Virus record (IMG/VR): IMGVR_UViG_3300049027_000047
Span: 1-64,000 of that record
Direction: 5' to 3' (one strand)
Source of the DNA: a virus
Length of the DNA stretch: 64,000 nucleotides
Position 1 is the stretch's first letter, and every line of letters starts with the position of its first letter. Both the position numbers and the translations under genes were made by a program. This document shows positions 32,692-42,100 of the stretch, piece by piece. The notes beneath the pieces were generated by a model. It was not told the origin of the DNA. It was given only the letters and a program-made list of their open reading frames with translations, and ran no database searches.

Positions 32692-33413
32692 AACACGCAT
32701 TCTACATCACTGCCTACAACGATCCGAAGGAAGCGTCCAGATCAATGGCCCAGTTTGGACCTCTCTTCCCAGAAGCTGAGAAATTCCTTTCCAACCAGTC
32801 CTCTGAGGAGTTCTGGGGCGAGTACGATGCGCTCTGTAAGGAACATGGGTTCACTCACTTGAAATGGACCAATGAGGGGGCAAGCGCTGCCAAGCGTAAA
32901 GTGGTAAAGCATGCTCATCAGAACGGCTTTGGAATCATCTCCCAGATCAGTGAAGACTTTGAACTCACTCCATTTGAGGACACTAACCCGTCTGTAGCCA
33001 ACGGCAGGAATCACTTCGTTAAAGATGCATTGAAGATCCTCACAGAGGAGCCGAAACTGGCGTTCATGCATTGGACCTACATCCGCAGCGGGGTTCATCA
33101 AGGATACTTCTGGTCCCTCACCAGAGGGCCTTCCATGCGATTTAGACGCCATCCTAAAACCGTTCTGCCTTACCTAGATGGGGAAGTATCCCTGTTCAAC
33201 TGGCCCTACACAGGCAAGGTCAAAGAAGTGGATGAGCTTTGGGAACAGGCTCTCATTTTTACCCCTAAGGACACCCAAGAGGTGAATGACAACAAAGCTA
33301 GCGGTGGAGAGTACGCTTTGACCCAAGTGTCTCTTGGGAAGGGTGGATGCCTTGTAGCCCACCCTGTGCGTCATACAGACCGCGCCAAGAAACCGGAGGG
33401 AAGCATGTCATGA
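32688..33413 (+). CDS. GT2-like glycosyltransferase candidate, 241 aa
   Basis: Opens KHAFYITAYNDP, as GT2-type transferases do, with FGIISQISEDFELTPFEDT as the likely acidic active-site segment. The C-terminal half has aromatic-rich strands. Overlaps neighbours by 4 nt on both sides (ATGA). Confidence 0.5.
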   Translation: MKHAFYITAYNDPKEASRSMAQFGPLFPEAEKFLSNQSSEEFWGEYDALCKEHGFTHLKWTNEGASAAKRKVVKHAHQNGFGIISQISEDFELTPFEDTNPSVANGRNHFVKDALKILTEEPKLAFMHWTYIRSGVHQGYFWSLTRGPSMRFRRHPKTVLPYLDGEVSLFNWPYTGKVKEVDELWEQALIFTPKDTQEVNDNKASGGEYALTQVSLGKGGCLVAHPVRHTDRAKKPEGSMS

Positions 33414-34081
33414 AAGCTTTTACCACATTTACTGCAAACTACCTCCCAATGGCCAAGGAAGCGGGAGACCGTTTCATGCGTTTTGGCGGCATTTCCCATG
33501 TTGATTACATCAGATGCAAGGATGCCAGAGAATGCTACAAGCTGAGGATGGAGACTCTGCTCAACTACCAAGAGCCTGTCTGGCATTTTGATTCGGACCT
33601 CTGGATGTTGCAGGAGTGTCTTCTTCCAACTCCCTCGAAGAACTTGGTGTTTGCAGCCCCGTCTGATGGGTTGAATGCCCGGTACATGAAGACCGTCGTC
33701 CCGCCTTGTTCAGCGCTGGACACCTGTCTAGTGGGGCTGGATATGGGCCATGAACCCATCAGGAAGCTCGTAGAGCGGGCCATTGAGCTACAGGCCGGGG
33801 ATTACAGGGACGACACGACTGCCTTCAACCTCGCCTTCCACAATGAGCCGTGGGTGCTGCTCGCACGGTTGAGCAACACATGGAACTGGTGCGGGCCACC
33901 CAAAGAGCGGACCATCGCCATGCACTGCGCCCTCAGACCTGACAAGCTGGAATGGTTGACCAAGAACTCGGAAGCTTATGAACACCTACCAAGACAGGTA
34001 TCTGGCCCACCAGGGAAGGAAGCGGGAGGTTCTCATGGAAATAATGAAGGAGAGGCACTCGCTGAGGGTGTTCAGGGATGA
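33410..34081 (+). CDS. GT-A glycosyltransferase-like protein, 223 aa
   Basis: Related to the 31966 gene: acidic motif VWHFDSDLWML (residues about 58-68), then LDTCLVGLDMG and DDTTAFNLAFHNEPW. The start at 33410 overlaps the previous stop. Its last 35 codons overlap the nitroreductase gene in another frame and look non-conserved (Gly/Glu-rich), suggesting a shifted or extended end. Confidence 0.65.
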   Translation: MKAFTTFTANYLPMAKEAGDRFMRFGGISHVDYIRCKDARECYKLRMETLLNYQEPVWHFDSDLWMLQECLLPTPSKNLVFAAPSDGLNARYMKTVVPPCSALDTCLVGLDMGHEPIRKLVERAIELQAGDYRDDTTAFNLAFHNEPWVLLARLSNTWNWCGPPKERTIAMHCALRPDKLEWLTKNSEAYEHLPRQVSGPPGKEAGGSHGNNEGEALAEGVQG

Positions 34082-34487
34082 AAGAGTCCCTGATGAGACT
34101 GTAGCTGAACTGGTAAAGTCCGTCATCTACTGCCCCTCCTCCTGTGACCGGAAGGCCATCAGGATCGTCAGGATCAACGACAGGGACAATAAGGCCCTGC
34201 TGGGAGGTATTCTTGTGGGAGGAACAGGATGGATACACCGCGCCCCTGAAATCTTCCTCCTCATGGCTGACAGAGAGGCGTACAAGGCTCTGGGAGAGGT
34301 CCAATACATGCCCTACTTGGATGCTGGGGTGGTCGTGCAGCAGCTTTACCTCTGCGCTACAGCGTTGGGTCTTGCTTCAACGTTCTGCAACCCTTCTATC
34401 CGGGAGGTGAATAAGGAGCACTTCCACAAGGTGTTCGGGGATGGGATATTCTGCGGGGCCTTTGCTTTTGGCCACAAAGCAGGTTGA
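33978..34487 (+). CDS. nitroreductase-family protein
   Basis: A 169-residue protein. MEIMKERHSLRVFRDERVPDETV at residues 20-42 carries the R(H)S(L)R FMN-phosphate motif, followed by YCPSSCDRKAIRIV, GGTGWIHRAPEIFLLMAD and DAGVVVQQLYLCATALGLAS. This is the standard order for FMN-dependent nitroreductases. A start at 34035 is also possible. It overlaps the glycosyltransferase by up to 104 bp. Rare in phages; role perhaps redox modification of a sugar or nucleotide. Confidence 0.8.
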   Translation: MNTYQDRYLAHQGRKREVLMEIMKERHSLRVFRDERVPDETVAELVKSVIYCPSSCDRKAIRIVRINDRDNKALLGGILVGGTGWIHRAPEIFLLMADREAYKALGEVQYMPYLDAGVVVQQLYLCATALGLASTFCNPSIREVNKEHFHKVFGDGIFCGAFAFGHKAG

Positions 34488-34512
34488 CTATCCAATTCTG
34501 CTGGCATAACAT
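34484..34512 (+). promoter_or_regulatory. promoter for the tRNA cluster
   Basis: -35 TTGACT (34484-34489), 17 bp, -10 TAACAT (34507-34512), about 65 nt before tRNA-Gln. Confidence 0.6.
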
Positions 34513-34577
34513 TACCCACATGATTCTACATCGACCGCGACCAAGCCGAAATCGGCTCCAGCAACGTCCCTGAAAGT

Positions 34578-34651
34578 AGGGACTTGGTGTAGTGGTAGCG
34601 CAATGGGCTTTGAACCCATCGGGACAAGTTCAATTCTTGTAGTCCCTTCCA
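34578..34651 (+). tRNA. tRNA-Gln (anticodon TTG)
   Basis: Complete cloverleaf: acceptor AGGGACT/AGTCCCT, anticodon loop CTTTGAA (TTG at 34610-34612), T arm ACAAG-TTCAATT-CTTGT, encoded CCA. Confidence 0.93.
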
Positions 34652-34653
34652 AA

Positions 34654-34728
34654 TGTCGGGTAGAACAGCGGTAGTTCAGCGGATTGTTAATCCGCAGGTC
34701 AATGGTTCGAATCCATTCCCGACAGCCA
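34654..34728 (+). tRNA. tRNA-Asn (anticodon GTT)
   Basis: Complete cloverleaf: acceptor TGTCGGG/CCCGACA, D stem GAAC/GTTC, anticodon loop TTGTTAA (GTT at 34686-34688), T loop TTCGAAT, encoded CCA. Confidence 0.95.
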
Positions 34729-34823
34729 ATTTACGACACCGAGTAGTCAGTTGGTCTGACGACTCACAGCTCAAGTCGAGAAGTCGTCCGGCGTCCCCAG
34801 CCGTTTGAGTAGGGGAGATTTAT
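34729..34823 (+). other. structured spacer in the tRNA cluster
   Basis: About 95 nt between tRNA-Asn and tRNA-Pro. It contains a 7-bp GACGACT/AGTCGTC stem and CCCC/GGGG pairing. A decayed tRNA is possible but no standard cloverleaf could be completed. Confidence 0.35.
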
Positions 34824-34899
34824 CGGGATGTAGCGCAGTGGTCAGCGTACTCGCCTTGGAAGCGAGTGGCCGTTGGTTCGAGTCCAACCATCCCGACCA
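34824..34899 (+). tRNA. tRNA-Pro (anticodon TGG)
   Basis: Acceptor CGGGATG/CATCCCG with the C1-G72 pair typical of bacterial tRNA-Pro, D stem GCGC/GCGT, loop CTTGGAA (TGG), T arm GTTGG-TTCGAGT-CCAAC, encoded CCA. Confidence 0.93.
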
Positions 34900-34903
34900 T
34901 TTT

Positions 34904-34975
34904 GCATCGTTCGTCCAAAGGATAGGACGCAGGGCTACGAACCCTGAGATTTAGGTTCGAGTCCTGAGCGGTGCA
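34904..34975 (+). tRNA. tRNA-Arg (anticodon ACG)
   Basis: Acceptor GCATCGT/GCGGTGC (two G-T pairs), D stem GTCC/GGAC, loop CTACGAA (ACG at 34937-34939), T loop TTCGAGT. CCA is not encoded. Confidence 0.88.
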
Positions 34976-35449
34976 CTATTTTCTTCTTGCGCTTCATGCC
35001 AAGGATTGTAGTTTTGATGCAGCCAATCCGATTGCTGTCACAATCAGGCGTAGATTTCCGAGGGAGAGAATCCTGAGGCAGAATACCGAAACCCCCGAGT
35101 TGTGACAGCGGCCCGGGGGTTTCCTGTTTACAGGAAGGATGACGCTTGACCCTCTCATCTGCTAAACAGGGGCCAGAGACCACCGAGAGGGTTCTCACAG
35201 CGCAATAGTGCAGGGCAGGGATGTTCAGTGCGTGCGGCGCTTTAAAAGCTAGCAGACACCTAGGCGAAAGCTGGGAATTGCCGGAGAAATCTGACTGTTC
35301 TGGACGGGTGGATAATCATTGTTCAAGGGGTTACCCCATTCTGACTTCTCACTTTCCTGTGGGGAGGAGGGAGGGGTTTGGCTGATATAGATGCTCGGTG
35401 CTTTAAGAGAGGAAGCGCAGTCTCCTCTTCTACCCTTCCAAGTTAGCTG
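34976..35449. other. 474-bp region without a gene
   Basis: No convincing frame. A reverse frame that enters the tRNA-Arg gene is an artefact. It holds the terminator-like hairpin at 35088-35123; the rest shows no recognisable element. Confidence 0.5.
35088..35123 (+). terminator. terminator-like hairpin after tRNA cluster
   Basis: Perfect 10-bp stem GAAACCCCCG/CGGGGGTTTC with a 16-nt loop; a few Ts follow. It probably ends the tRNA transcript. Confidence 0.65.
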
Positions 35450-35477
35450 TTGCAGGTCCCTGATATTCAGGCATAAT
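35450..35477 (+). promoter_or_regulatory. leaderless-type promoter before a GTG start
   Basis: -35 TTGCAG (35450-35455), 16 bp, -10 CATAAT (35472-35477), 7 nt to GTG 35485. Confidence 0.65.
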
Positions 35478-35484
35478 CCCCTCT

Positions 35485-36459
35485 GTGAACACAGAATTGA
35501 CCGTCCAACTCGCTGCCAGTCTTCTGTCAGAGTTCACTGGTCCTAATTTCGTCAAGAACCTCAACCTCGTCCGGCAGCGTCTGATGCTCAGCGGACTCTG
35601 GAAAGGCGTTTGCAACTTGGGAACGTACACGTTGCCTGCTGGGCAGGGTTACTTCACTCTTTCCCGTGGTGATGAGAGTATTCTAGGCATCGACATCTGC
35701 TCCCGCCCTGTTGAGGTGTACAACATCTGGTACCCATTCAACCCTGATGGGATCGGGTACATGCCAGAGGATAAAAGGGGTTGCGGCCCTTTGGTGGACA
35801 TTGGGGATGGGTACGTGGTCCAGAAGGACATCTCCGAAAACTGCACTCTCCGTCTCAAGCTGGAAGACGCTGCTGACGCTAGTAAAACCGTTAGATTGTT
35901 CGGTCTGGATGAGGATGGGAGGGAGATTTACGACACCAACGGTTTCAAAGGCATCACCCTCACCACGGCTTCCCCCTCGTCGGACACCACGCAGGTCTTC
36001 TCTCGCATCACGGGAATCCAATTCCCGTTCATGCAAGGGTATTCCACGCTCTGGCAGGTCGTCAGTGGGGTGGAGACCCAAATCGGGGTATATGCACCGG
36101 GTGAAATGATCCCATGCTACCGCCGCTACAAGACAGGAATTCTCAATCAGAACGATGATGTCACTCTACGGACTTATTGCCGTCAACGCTTCGTCTCTGT
36201 TGTCGCTCCTACTGACTACGTGATCCCTGATAATGTCGGGGCGTACAAATACGGATTCCTCGGCCTAAAACATGAGGATGCTGGCCGGATTGAAGAGGCT
36301 GACATCTGCTGGGCGAGAAGCGAAAAACTTCTTAACGAACAGCTTGCCGCCCTCCGTGGATCAGCTGTCACAACCCTCCGCATCCGTGGAAATGAAGACC
36401 TTCAGGGTTACGCATGGGTTGGTGGGTATGGCTACGGTTACGGCAGGACGGTGAACTGA
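35485..36459 (+). CDS. head-tail adaptor / tail tubular protein candidate
   Basis: A 324-residue protein starting with GTG. The N-terminal helix (AASLLSEFTGPNFVKNLNLVRQRL) and two long beta blocks, followed by an EDAGRIEEADICWARSEKLLNEQLAALRG helix, match proteins of podovirus tail-neck complexes. It ends in a Gly/Tyr-rich tail (GYGYGYGRTVN). Function inferred from position and fold pattern. Confidence 0.5.
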   Translation: MNTELTVQLAASLLSEFTGPNFVKNLNLVRQRLMLSGLWKGVCNLGTYTLPAGQGYFTLSRGDESILGIDICSRPVEVYNIWYPFNPDGIGYMPEDKRGCGPLVDIGDGYVVQKDISENCTLRLKLEDAADASKTVRLFGLDEDGREIYDTNGFKGITLTTASPSSDTTQVFSRITGIQFPFMQGYSTLWQVVSGVETQIGVYAPGEMIPCYRRYKTGILNQNDDVTLRTYCRQRFVSVVAPTDYVIPDNVGAYKYGFLGLKHEDAGRIEEADICWARSEKLLNEQLAALRGSAVTTLRIRGNEDLQGYAWVGGYGYGYGRTVN

Positions 36460-36472
36460 AGTCCATATGCTG

Positions 36473-36501
36473 TTGATACTGAATAGTTTTTATGCTAAAA
36501 T
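36473..36501 (+). promoter_or_regulatory. extended -10 promoter
   Basis: -35 TTGATA (36473-36478), 17 bp, TGC-TAAAAT (-10 at 36496-36501). It drives the HNH-like gene with a leader of about 55 nt. Confidence 0.65.
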
Positions 36502-36562
36502 GACAAAGCTGAGAGCCTGTTTCCGCAGACTCCCAGCCTCTAACCCTAGACATGCTGTAATC

Positions 36563-37258
36563 ATGAATAGAACTGACATCATCAAGCCACAGACGCAGTC
36601 CACATTCAAGGACATTACTGGACAAAAGTTTAACCGTTTGACCGTTCTCGGAGTCAGCGCATCAACTCCAAAATGGCCGTATATGTGGGTTGTGAAATGC
36701 GACTGCGGGAATATACGGGTATCTGGTAAAAGTCATCTTTCCCTAGGGAAATACACTAGCTGCGGGTGTAGAAAAGCTGAAAATAAATCTACCCACGGGG
36801 CCACCAGAAAAGGGAGCATCAAGACTCAGGAATATGGCATCTGGGAAAAGATGAAAGCCCGTTGCTACAACCCTTCTCAGCATGCTTACCATAGATATGG
36901 AGGCCGTGGAATTTTGATGTGCGAAAGATGGAGAACCTCCTTCAGCGCATTTTATGAGGATATGGGCAAGAGACCGTCAAAACTGTATCAGATTGACAGG
37001 ATAGACAATGATGGCCCATACTCGCCTGAAAATTGTAGGTGGGTCACTAGGAAAGAGCAGTCGAGAAATAAATCCACAAATGTTTTACTTCATGCTTTTG
37101 GTGAAACGCTGTGTGTTACAGACTGGGCAAATCGACTAGGTATCACCACTTCTTCCCTTTCTAAGCGCCTGAGAAAGGGATGGCCATTAGAGGTCGCTCT
37201 CTCTACCCCACGAACCTTAAAATTCAACAAATGTACCCATGCCGTACACCCCATTTAA
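36563..37258 (+). CDS. HNH-like homing endonuclease candidate
   Basis: A 231-residue protein. GQKFNRLTVLG, CDCGNIRVSG and SCGCR open the protein; the core is RYGGRGILMCERW, FYEDMGKRP, IDRIDNDGPYSPENCRWVT, EQSRNKSTN. Same family as 14636-15619 but shorter. The start MNRTDII at 36563 is chosen since the longer frame runs through its own promoter. It sits between two virion genes and overlaps the next by 20 bp, as expected of a mobile insertion. Confidence 0.75.
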   Translation: MNRTDIIKPQTQSTFKDITGQKFNRLTVLGVSASTPKWPYMWVVKCDCGNIRVSGKSHLSLGKYTSCGCRKAENKSTHGATRKGSIKTQEYGIWEKMKARCYNPSQHAYHRYGGRGILMCERWRTSFSAFYEDMGKRPSKLYQIDRIDNDGPYSPENCRWVTRKEQSRNKSTNVLLHAFGETLCVTDWANRLGITTSSLSKRLRKGWPLEVALSTPRTLKFNKCTHAVHPI

Positions 37259-38144
37259 ATTTTTAGATCCAGCTTCCCAAAATACTTCGGGTAGGGGAGG
37301 GTTGTCCACGTCTAGGGGAGGTCAAACATGGTTGGGTGCAGCCCCAGTTCCTCAATCTGTAGCCCCTGCTGGCGGGACTCGGCTCATGCCATCCCGCAGA
37401 CGTTCTGTAGCCCCACTAGGCTCCACTATCACCTACAACGGCGGATCTGGCGGCATGGGCAGGCGTCAGCCATCTGGAGGCGGTGACATGTCCAGCCGTC
37501 CAACATTTCTTTCATCAGACGCCTATTACAACGCCCGTGGCTCTGGTCTGGACTGGCTGGAACGCTACGGTCCTAACCGTGGATCACAAGCTGCTCCATC
37601 CCTTGGATCTGCTTCCTACGGTGGGCGCACATTGCCATCAAATGGCACCATCACCAACGCTGCTGGCACCCGTGCACGTTCTGGGAACTCGGTGATTGAC
37701 TTCACCACTGGTCAGAACCTTCCAGCCACCAATCCCTACACTGAACTCACTGGAGACTACGATGCCCCTGTAAGCGATACATCCCCTGAAGGACGGTTTG
37801 CCCGTATGGGACAGGAACAGGAGATGCTGGCTGCTGAAGGACTGGAAGCTGGTCGCGCTGCTGCCAATCAAGTCCGTCAGATGCAGGATCAGGCATCTGT
37901 CCCAGCCCTGACCCAAACTGCCACACCTTCTGGCCTTGGAAGGATGGCTACAGGGCGCTACGGGGTTGGATCAGTGTATCCAACAGGAGGAGGTCCATCC
38001 AAATCCTTTGGACGATTCAACTCCCCTTCGCCTGAAGCTGACCGACAGGTTGAGTTGGGAGAGAAGGCCATCGCCAACAGGCGCAAGGCTGGCATCTCTG
38101 AACAAAGCCTCCTGGATTCCTATTACCGCAGATTCGGCCGATGA
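37239..38144 (+). CDS. virion protein candidate, 301 aa
   Basis: Low-complexity N-terminal half (Ser/Gly/Pro/Arg-rich), then an Ala/Gln-rich helix around residues 185-225 and a short C-terminal helix ending YRRFGR. Lies directly before the internal virion proteins, so probably an ejected or internal core component. Confidence 0.55.
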   Translation: MPYTPFKFLDPASQNTSGRGGLSTSRGGQTWLGAAPVPQSVAPAGGTRLMPSRRRSVAPLGSTITYNGGSGGMGRRQPSGGGDMSSRPTFLSSDAYYNARGSGLDWLERYGPNRGSQAAPSLGSASYGGRTLPSNGTITNAAGTRARSGNSVIDFTTGQNLPATNPYTELTGDYDAPVSDTSPEGRFARMGQEQEMLAAEGLEAGRAAANQVRQMQDQASVPALTQTATPSGLGRMATGRYGVGSVYPTGGGPSKSFGRFNSPSPEADRQVELGEKAIANRRKAGISEQSLLDSYYRRFGR

Positions 38145-39145
38145 ATTTCAACCGGACCAACGCCCAAGACTTCCTTGGTGAGATGAGTCCTGCCGGGCAG
38201 CGTGTCCAGCAGGCTCTTTCGCCTTATCAGCAATTCCGCGTCAGCGGGAGTGTTACTCCTCCTGCTCAAGATGTGGGTTTCTCTGATCCATTGGGGGCGT
38301 TTGAAGAACTGGACCCAGCAGATGACTCCTTCCTTGAGAAGCAGAGTGTCATCTTCCAGTCTGCTCCTCCAGAGCTGTTCCGTAGCCCTTCTGTCCAGAA
38401 CCGGATCAGACAGGCCAATGCAGCCCATGCAGAGGCCCAGACCTACTTCAAGGAAGATCCAACACTGGTGGACTTCTACATCGAACAGCGGGGTCAGAAC
38501 ATTCCTCCTTCTGTGGCGCTGGGGGAACTCAGGAAGCGTGCGCAGGACAACTCCCTCAAAGGAGCGTTCCTGAAAGCTGGTGGATTGGTGGATGAGTATG
38601 AGACGCTACGTGATCCTACCACGGGACAAGTGGACAGGTTCAAGATGCTTGACTACGTAAACCGTAGGGAGAGGGAAGCGTCCGTCAAGAAAGCGAATGC
38701 TCCCAAGGAACTTCCGGCAGAGGCTTACAGCAGGATCGACAAGGCCCGCTCTGATGTTGAGAATCTGATGGCCATCTCCTCCGACCCAGCGAAACTGGCA
38801 GCGTATTACGAAGACAAGACCAAGAAGAAGATGAACTCGGGCAAGACCGACAATATCGACGAAGCTTGGCGGATGATTAATGAAGAACTGAAGGCTGCAA
38901 AAGATGTGAATGACCGCACCCTGAGATCGTACAGCAGGCAGTATTCCGTCCCTCCTGAGCTTGGTGGAGAGGCTCCCGTTGAACCCCAGTGGATGGATGG
39001 CCCAAATCTGTTGCAACAGAATGCTCAACCAGAGAGCATCCAGTCCAACGCAGCAGTTCCTGCCACTGTCGCTCCACCGACTGCCGCCGCTCCCGCCAAG
39101 GAGCCAGTCACTTCATGGCTTGAGCGCAACAAGAAAAAGCTCTGA
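38141..39145 (+). CDS. internal virion protein candidate, 334 aa
   Basis: Mostly helical and charged, with low-complexity Ala/Pro-rich C-terminal 60 residues. Overlaps the upstream gene by 4 nt and precedes the giant virion gene by 5 nt, an order typical for podovirus ejection proteins. The palindrome at 39007 is coding here. Confidence 0.6.
   Translation: MNFNRTNAQDFLGEMSPAGQRVQQALSPYQQFRVSGSVTPPAQDVGFSDPLGAFEELDPADDSFLEKQSVIFQSAPPELFRSPSVQNRIRQANAAHAEAQTYFKEDPTLVDFYIEQRGQNIPPSVALGELRKRAQDNSLKGAFLKAGGLVDEYETLRDPTTGQVDRFKMLDYVNRREREASVKKANAPKELPAEAYSRIDKARSDVENLMAISSDPAKLAAYYEDKTKKKMNSGKTDNIDEAWRMINEELKAAKDVNDRTLRSYSRQYSVPPELGGEAPVEPQWMDGPNLLQQNAQPESIQSNAAVPATVAPPTAAAPAKEPVTSWLERNKKKL
39007..39020. 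repeat. dispersed palindrome copy 14
   Basis: Core TCTGTTGCAACAGA inside the 38141-39145 gene, read in the second frame (Asn-Leu-Leu-Gln-Gln-Asn). Confidence 0.9.
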
Positions 39146-39150
39146 TCCAA

Positions 39151-42100
39151 ATGGCAACGAATATCCTTCCTCCTGACATTGACGAAATCACTGGATCTGA
39201 AGACTGGAAGACCTTTACTCCAGACCAGCGCAATGCCCTGGTAGATGATTGGGCTGTACAAGCTCGTAATGCCCAAGACTGGTCCCCTGATGAACTGAAA
39301 GCTCTGGATGAGTCTGTAGACTACTTCCGCGCTAATGCGCTGGAGACCTTCGGAGAACAGGCCAAGCGTATTGTCAAAGAGGGGGCTGTAGGAGCGGTGA
39401 AGTCGCTGGCAGCGCTTCCTCTTGCTGTTCCCAAGCTCGGGTTTCAGACGGGTAAACTGACTGGTTACGGCCAAGATCCAAACGTCTCTTCACGGGAATT
39501 GGTCGAGGCTGCCCCTGAAATTGCAAAAATGGGCGTGGCAGGTGAGCAAACAATCCAAGGTTTGGATACGCTTCGCCGTCAATACGATCCTTTCACAGAC
39601 ACTGATGAAGAATGGGAGGGGGAGTTCGATTCTCTCAGGCAAGATGTTTTGGATAGGAAACTTCCTGAAGATCCAGACAAACTGTACGACTACCTCAAGA
39701 AGAAGGCATTCAAGATCGCCCAGCAGAACGCCAAGTTTTACGGGGGAGAGGCCGATGACTATATGCCCCAAGAGTTCCAAGGCGGCAATGACGAGGAGAT
39801 TTTCAAGAACTACTTTAACCAGGCCCTCACAGGAAAACGTCCAGAGGGGTTCATCGAGTTCCGCGATGATACTGTCCCTCAGCAGGGTCTGGTGACTAAG
39901 AACCAGTCCCGATCCCTCATCACCTCACCGGAAAACCTTGGCCTGCTGATGAAGTTCAGCGCCACAAGAAACCCGATGTATTTCGAGGCCCTCAAGCAGC
40001 GCCTTGGAAGATCGCGTGAGCGTCAGGTGAGCGATGCGGTCATGGAATACATCGAGGACAGGCGTGGAGAGGGAGATTTTTTCGATGATGCTGCTCAGAC
40101 AATATTTTCTGTAGGTGGACAGTTCCCAGAAGCTGGGAAGGCCATGGAGGAAGAAGTCAAGGCGCTTGCGTCTTCACCCGTGGACATGGCAAGCACTGTG
40201 TTCAGCTTTGGTCTTGGTAAACAGGCCGTCAGGCAGGCAGTAGAGAGAAACCTTCTGAAGTCTGCTGGCTCTGTTGCAGCAGGTGTTGGTACAGAATTCC
40301 TGGAAGGGGCGCTAAGTGGTGTAGCAGACACATCTATTCCCGATCCTAAAAACATCCTTGAACAGGGTCTCATGGAGGCAGTTGGTGGGGGTGTAATACA
40401 GGGCGCTGGAGCAAGTGTTGCAGCCCTAAGGGAGGCTGCAAACAGGTCTGCAATACCACTGGATGAAAGTACGCCAGTCGAAACAGTTGATTCCGCTCAA
40501 CCTCTTCTCACCCCAGAGGAGCAGGTGGAGATAGTGCCTCTTTCTCCTGAAGTGGAAGAAACTCTTGCTCAGGCAGATGTCGTAGATCAAGCTTCGTCAC
40601 CTCTTACGGCGGAAGTATTGAGAGAGGAGGCAGACGCCCTTTACCAAGAGGAGACTTCTCCCATTGAGGAACCCGTTGAGCCTGCTGTTACTGAGCAAGC
40701 CTTGGAGGAAGGAGCAGTGGATCTAGCCTCCATGACTCAGGAGGAGTACGCGGACTATCTGGCAGAGAATGGAACTCCAGAAGGCGTGTCCATGTACGAT
40801 GCTTTGACTGCCAGGCCCGACCAGAGGGGGTTCACAGCAGCCCAGAGGGTGGAAGCCTACCAAAAGAACAAAGACGCCTCCAAGGCCTTTACACAGCGAA
40901 TGGTGGATCTTTGGGAGGCGCTTAGACGCACTCCTATTGATGGCATCCTTGCCCGTGGAGCAGACTCTGGATGGACGAACTTTGAAGTGGGCCAAGACAC
41001 CCACCAAGCAAGGACGGACCGCTACAAGTCCTACGCGACACTCCGAGACCCTCTTGCTCTCTCCCAAGAGCAGGCAGTTGGATTTCTTGAGGCCCTGAGA
41101 GATGCTGGATACAATGGGCAGGTGAAGTTTCCAGGCATGGGAACAAGAGCGCTCCTGGGATTTGACAATGTTGTGATGCATGGAGCCTCACAACAGGACG
41201 CCGCTCTAGGAGAACAAGTGGCAAGGCAGTTCTTTGGAGGCGACCTAACAGCTACCCAGTTTGGAGTGGATCGTGGTGGTAAAAGCCATTCACAGAGCCT
41301 TGCAGAGCAGACAGAAGCAAAGCGTAAAGCAAATGAAGGAGCCAAGTCTAACGACCCAACAGGTGCAGGAACTACGTCTAATGCCAGCCAGGCAGAGGTA
41401 TCGCAACCTGCTCCGCAAGGGACTCAGCCGACAGGAGGTGCGAAAGCTGCTACACAAGCACGGCCTGTAAATCTGTCACAACAGAATCCGCTGCTAGAAG
41501 CAGACCCTGTTGGCAGACTGGCATCCCAGATTGAGCAGGCTGAAGCGGCTGAAGTCGATCCCGCTGAGAAGTCCAAGCTGACAGCTTTCAGGGATCAGCT
41601 TCCAGCCATCCTTGACCGTTACCGCAACCTCTTTGAAGGGGTCATGTTCACGCGCCTTCGCTCAGGAGGTGGCGTCACGACTGGGGAGCTTACTGACACG
41701 CTCAGGATTGATCCTCAGAGACTCTTGGAGAACATCATGGCCGCTCCTACGACCGAGGATTCCATCGTGGCGTTTGAGACGATGATGGATGAGGAATTCC
41801 GGCATCGCGTCACGCTTGAACTGGACAGGACAAACCCAGAGTTCAAGACGGATCTACAGGCGCTCTGGGACAATCTACCAGAGGATGTTAAGACTGCCTC
41901 AGCGGAACTCTACTTCAAAGAGACAGGGGCACGGTACAACTCCGACTGGCAGGCTAAACACGAATTTTTCCGCCAGTATTGGCAGGATGCAGACATTCGC
42001 AGGCTCACAGAGGCATCCCTGAAAGAAGGGGGACGCTTTGAGTTCCTGCAACGCCTGCTGGACAGCTTTGTCAAAGCCCTCCGCTCCCTTAGAGAGGGCG

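Noticed and set aside
34935-35198. Reverse 87-codon frame ending in the tRNA-Arg gene
   Set aside because: Its end (RSGLEPKS) is a typical tRNA translation artefact and the frame crosses a terminator hairpin.
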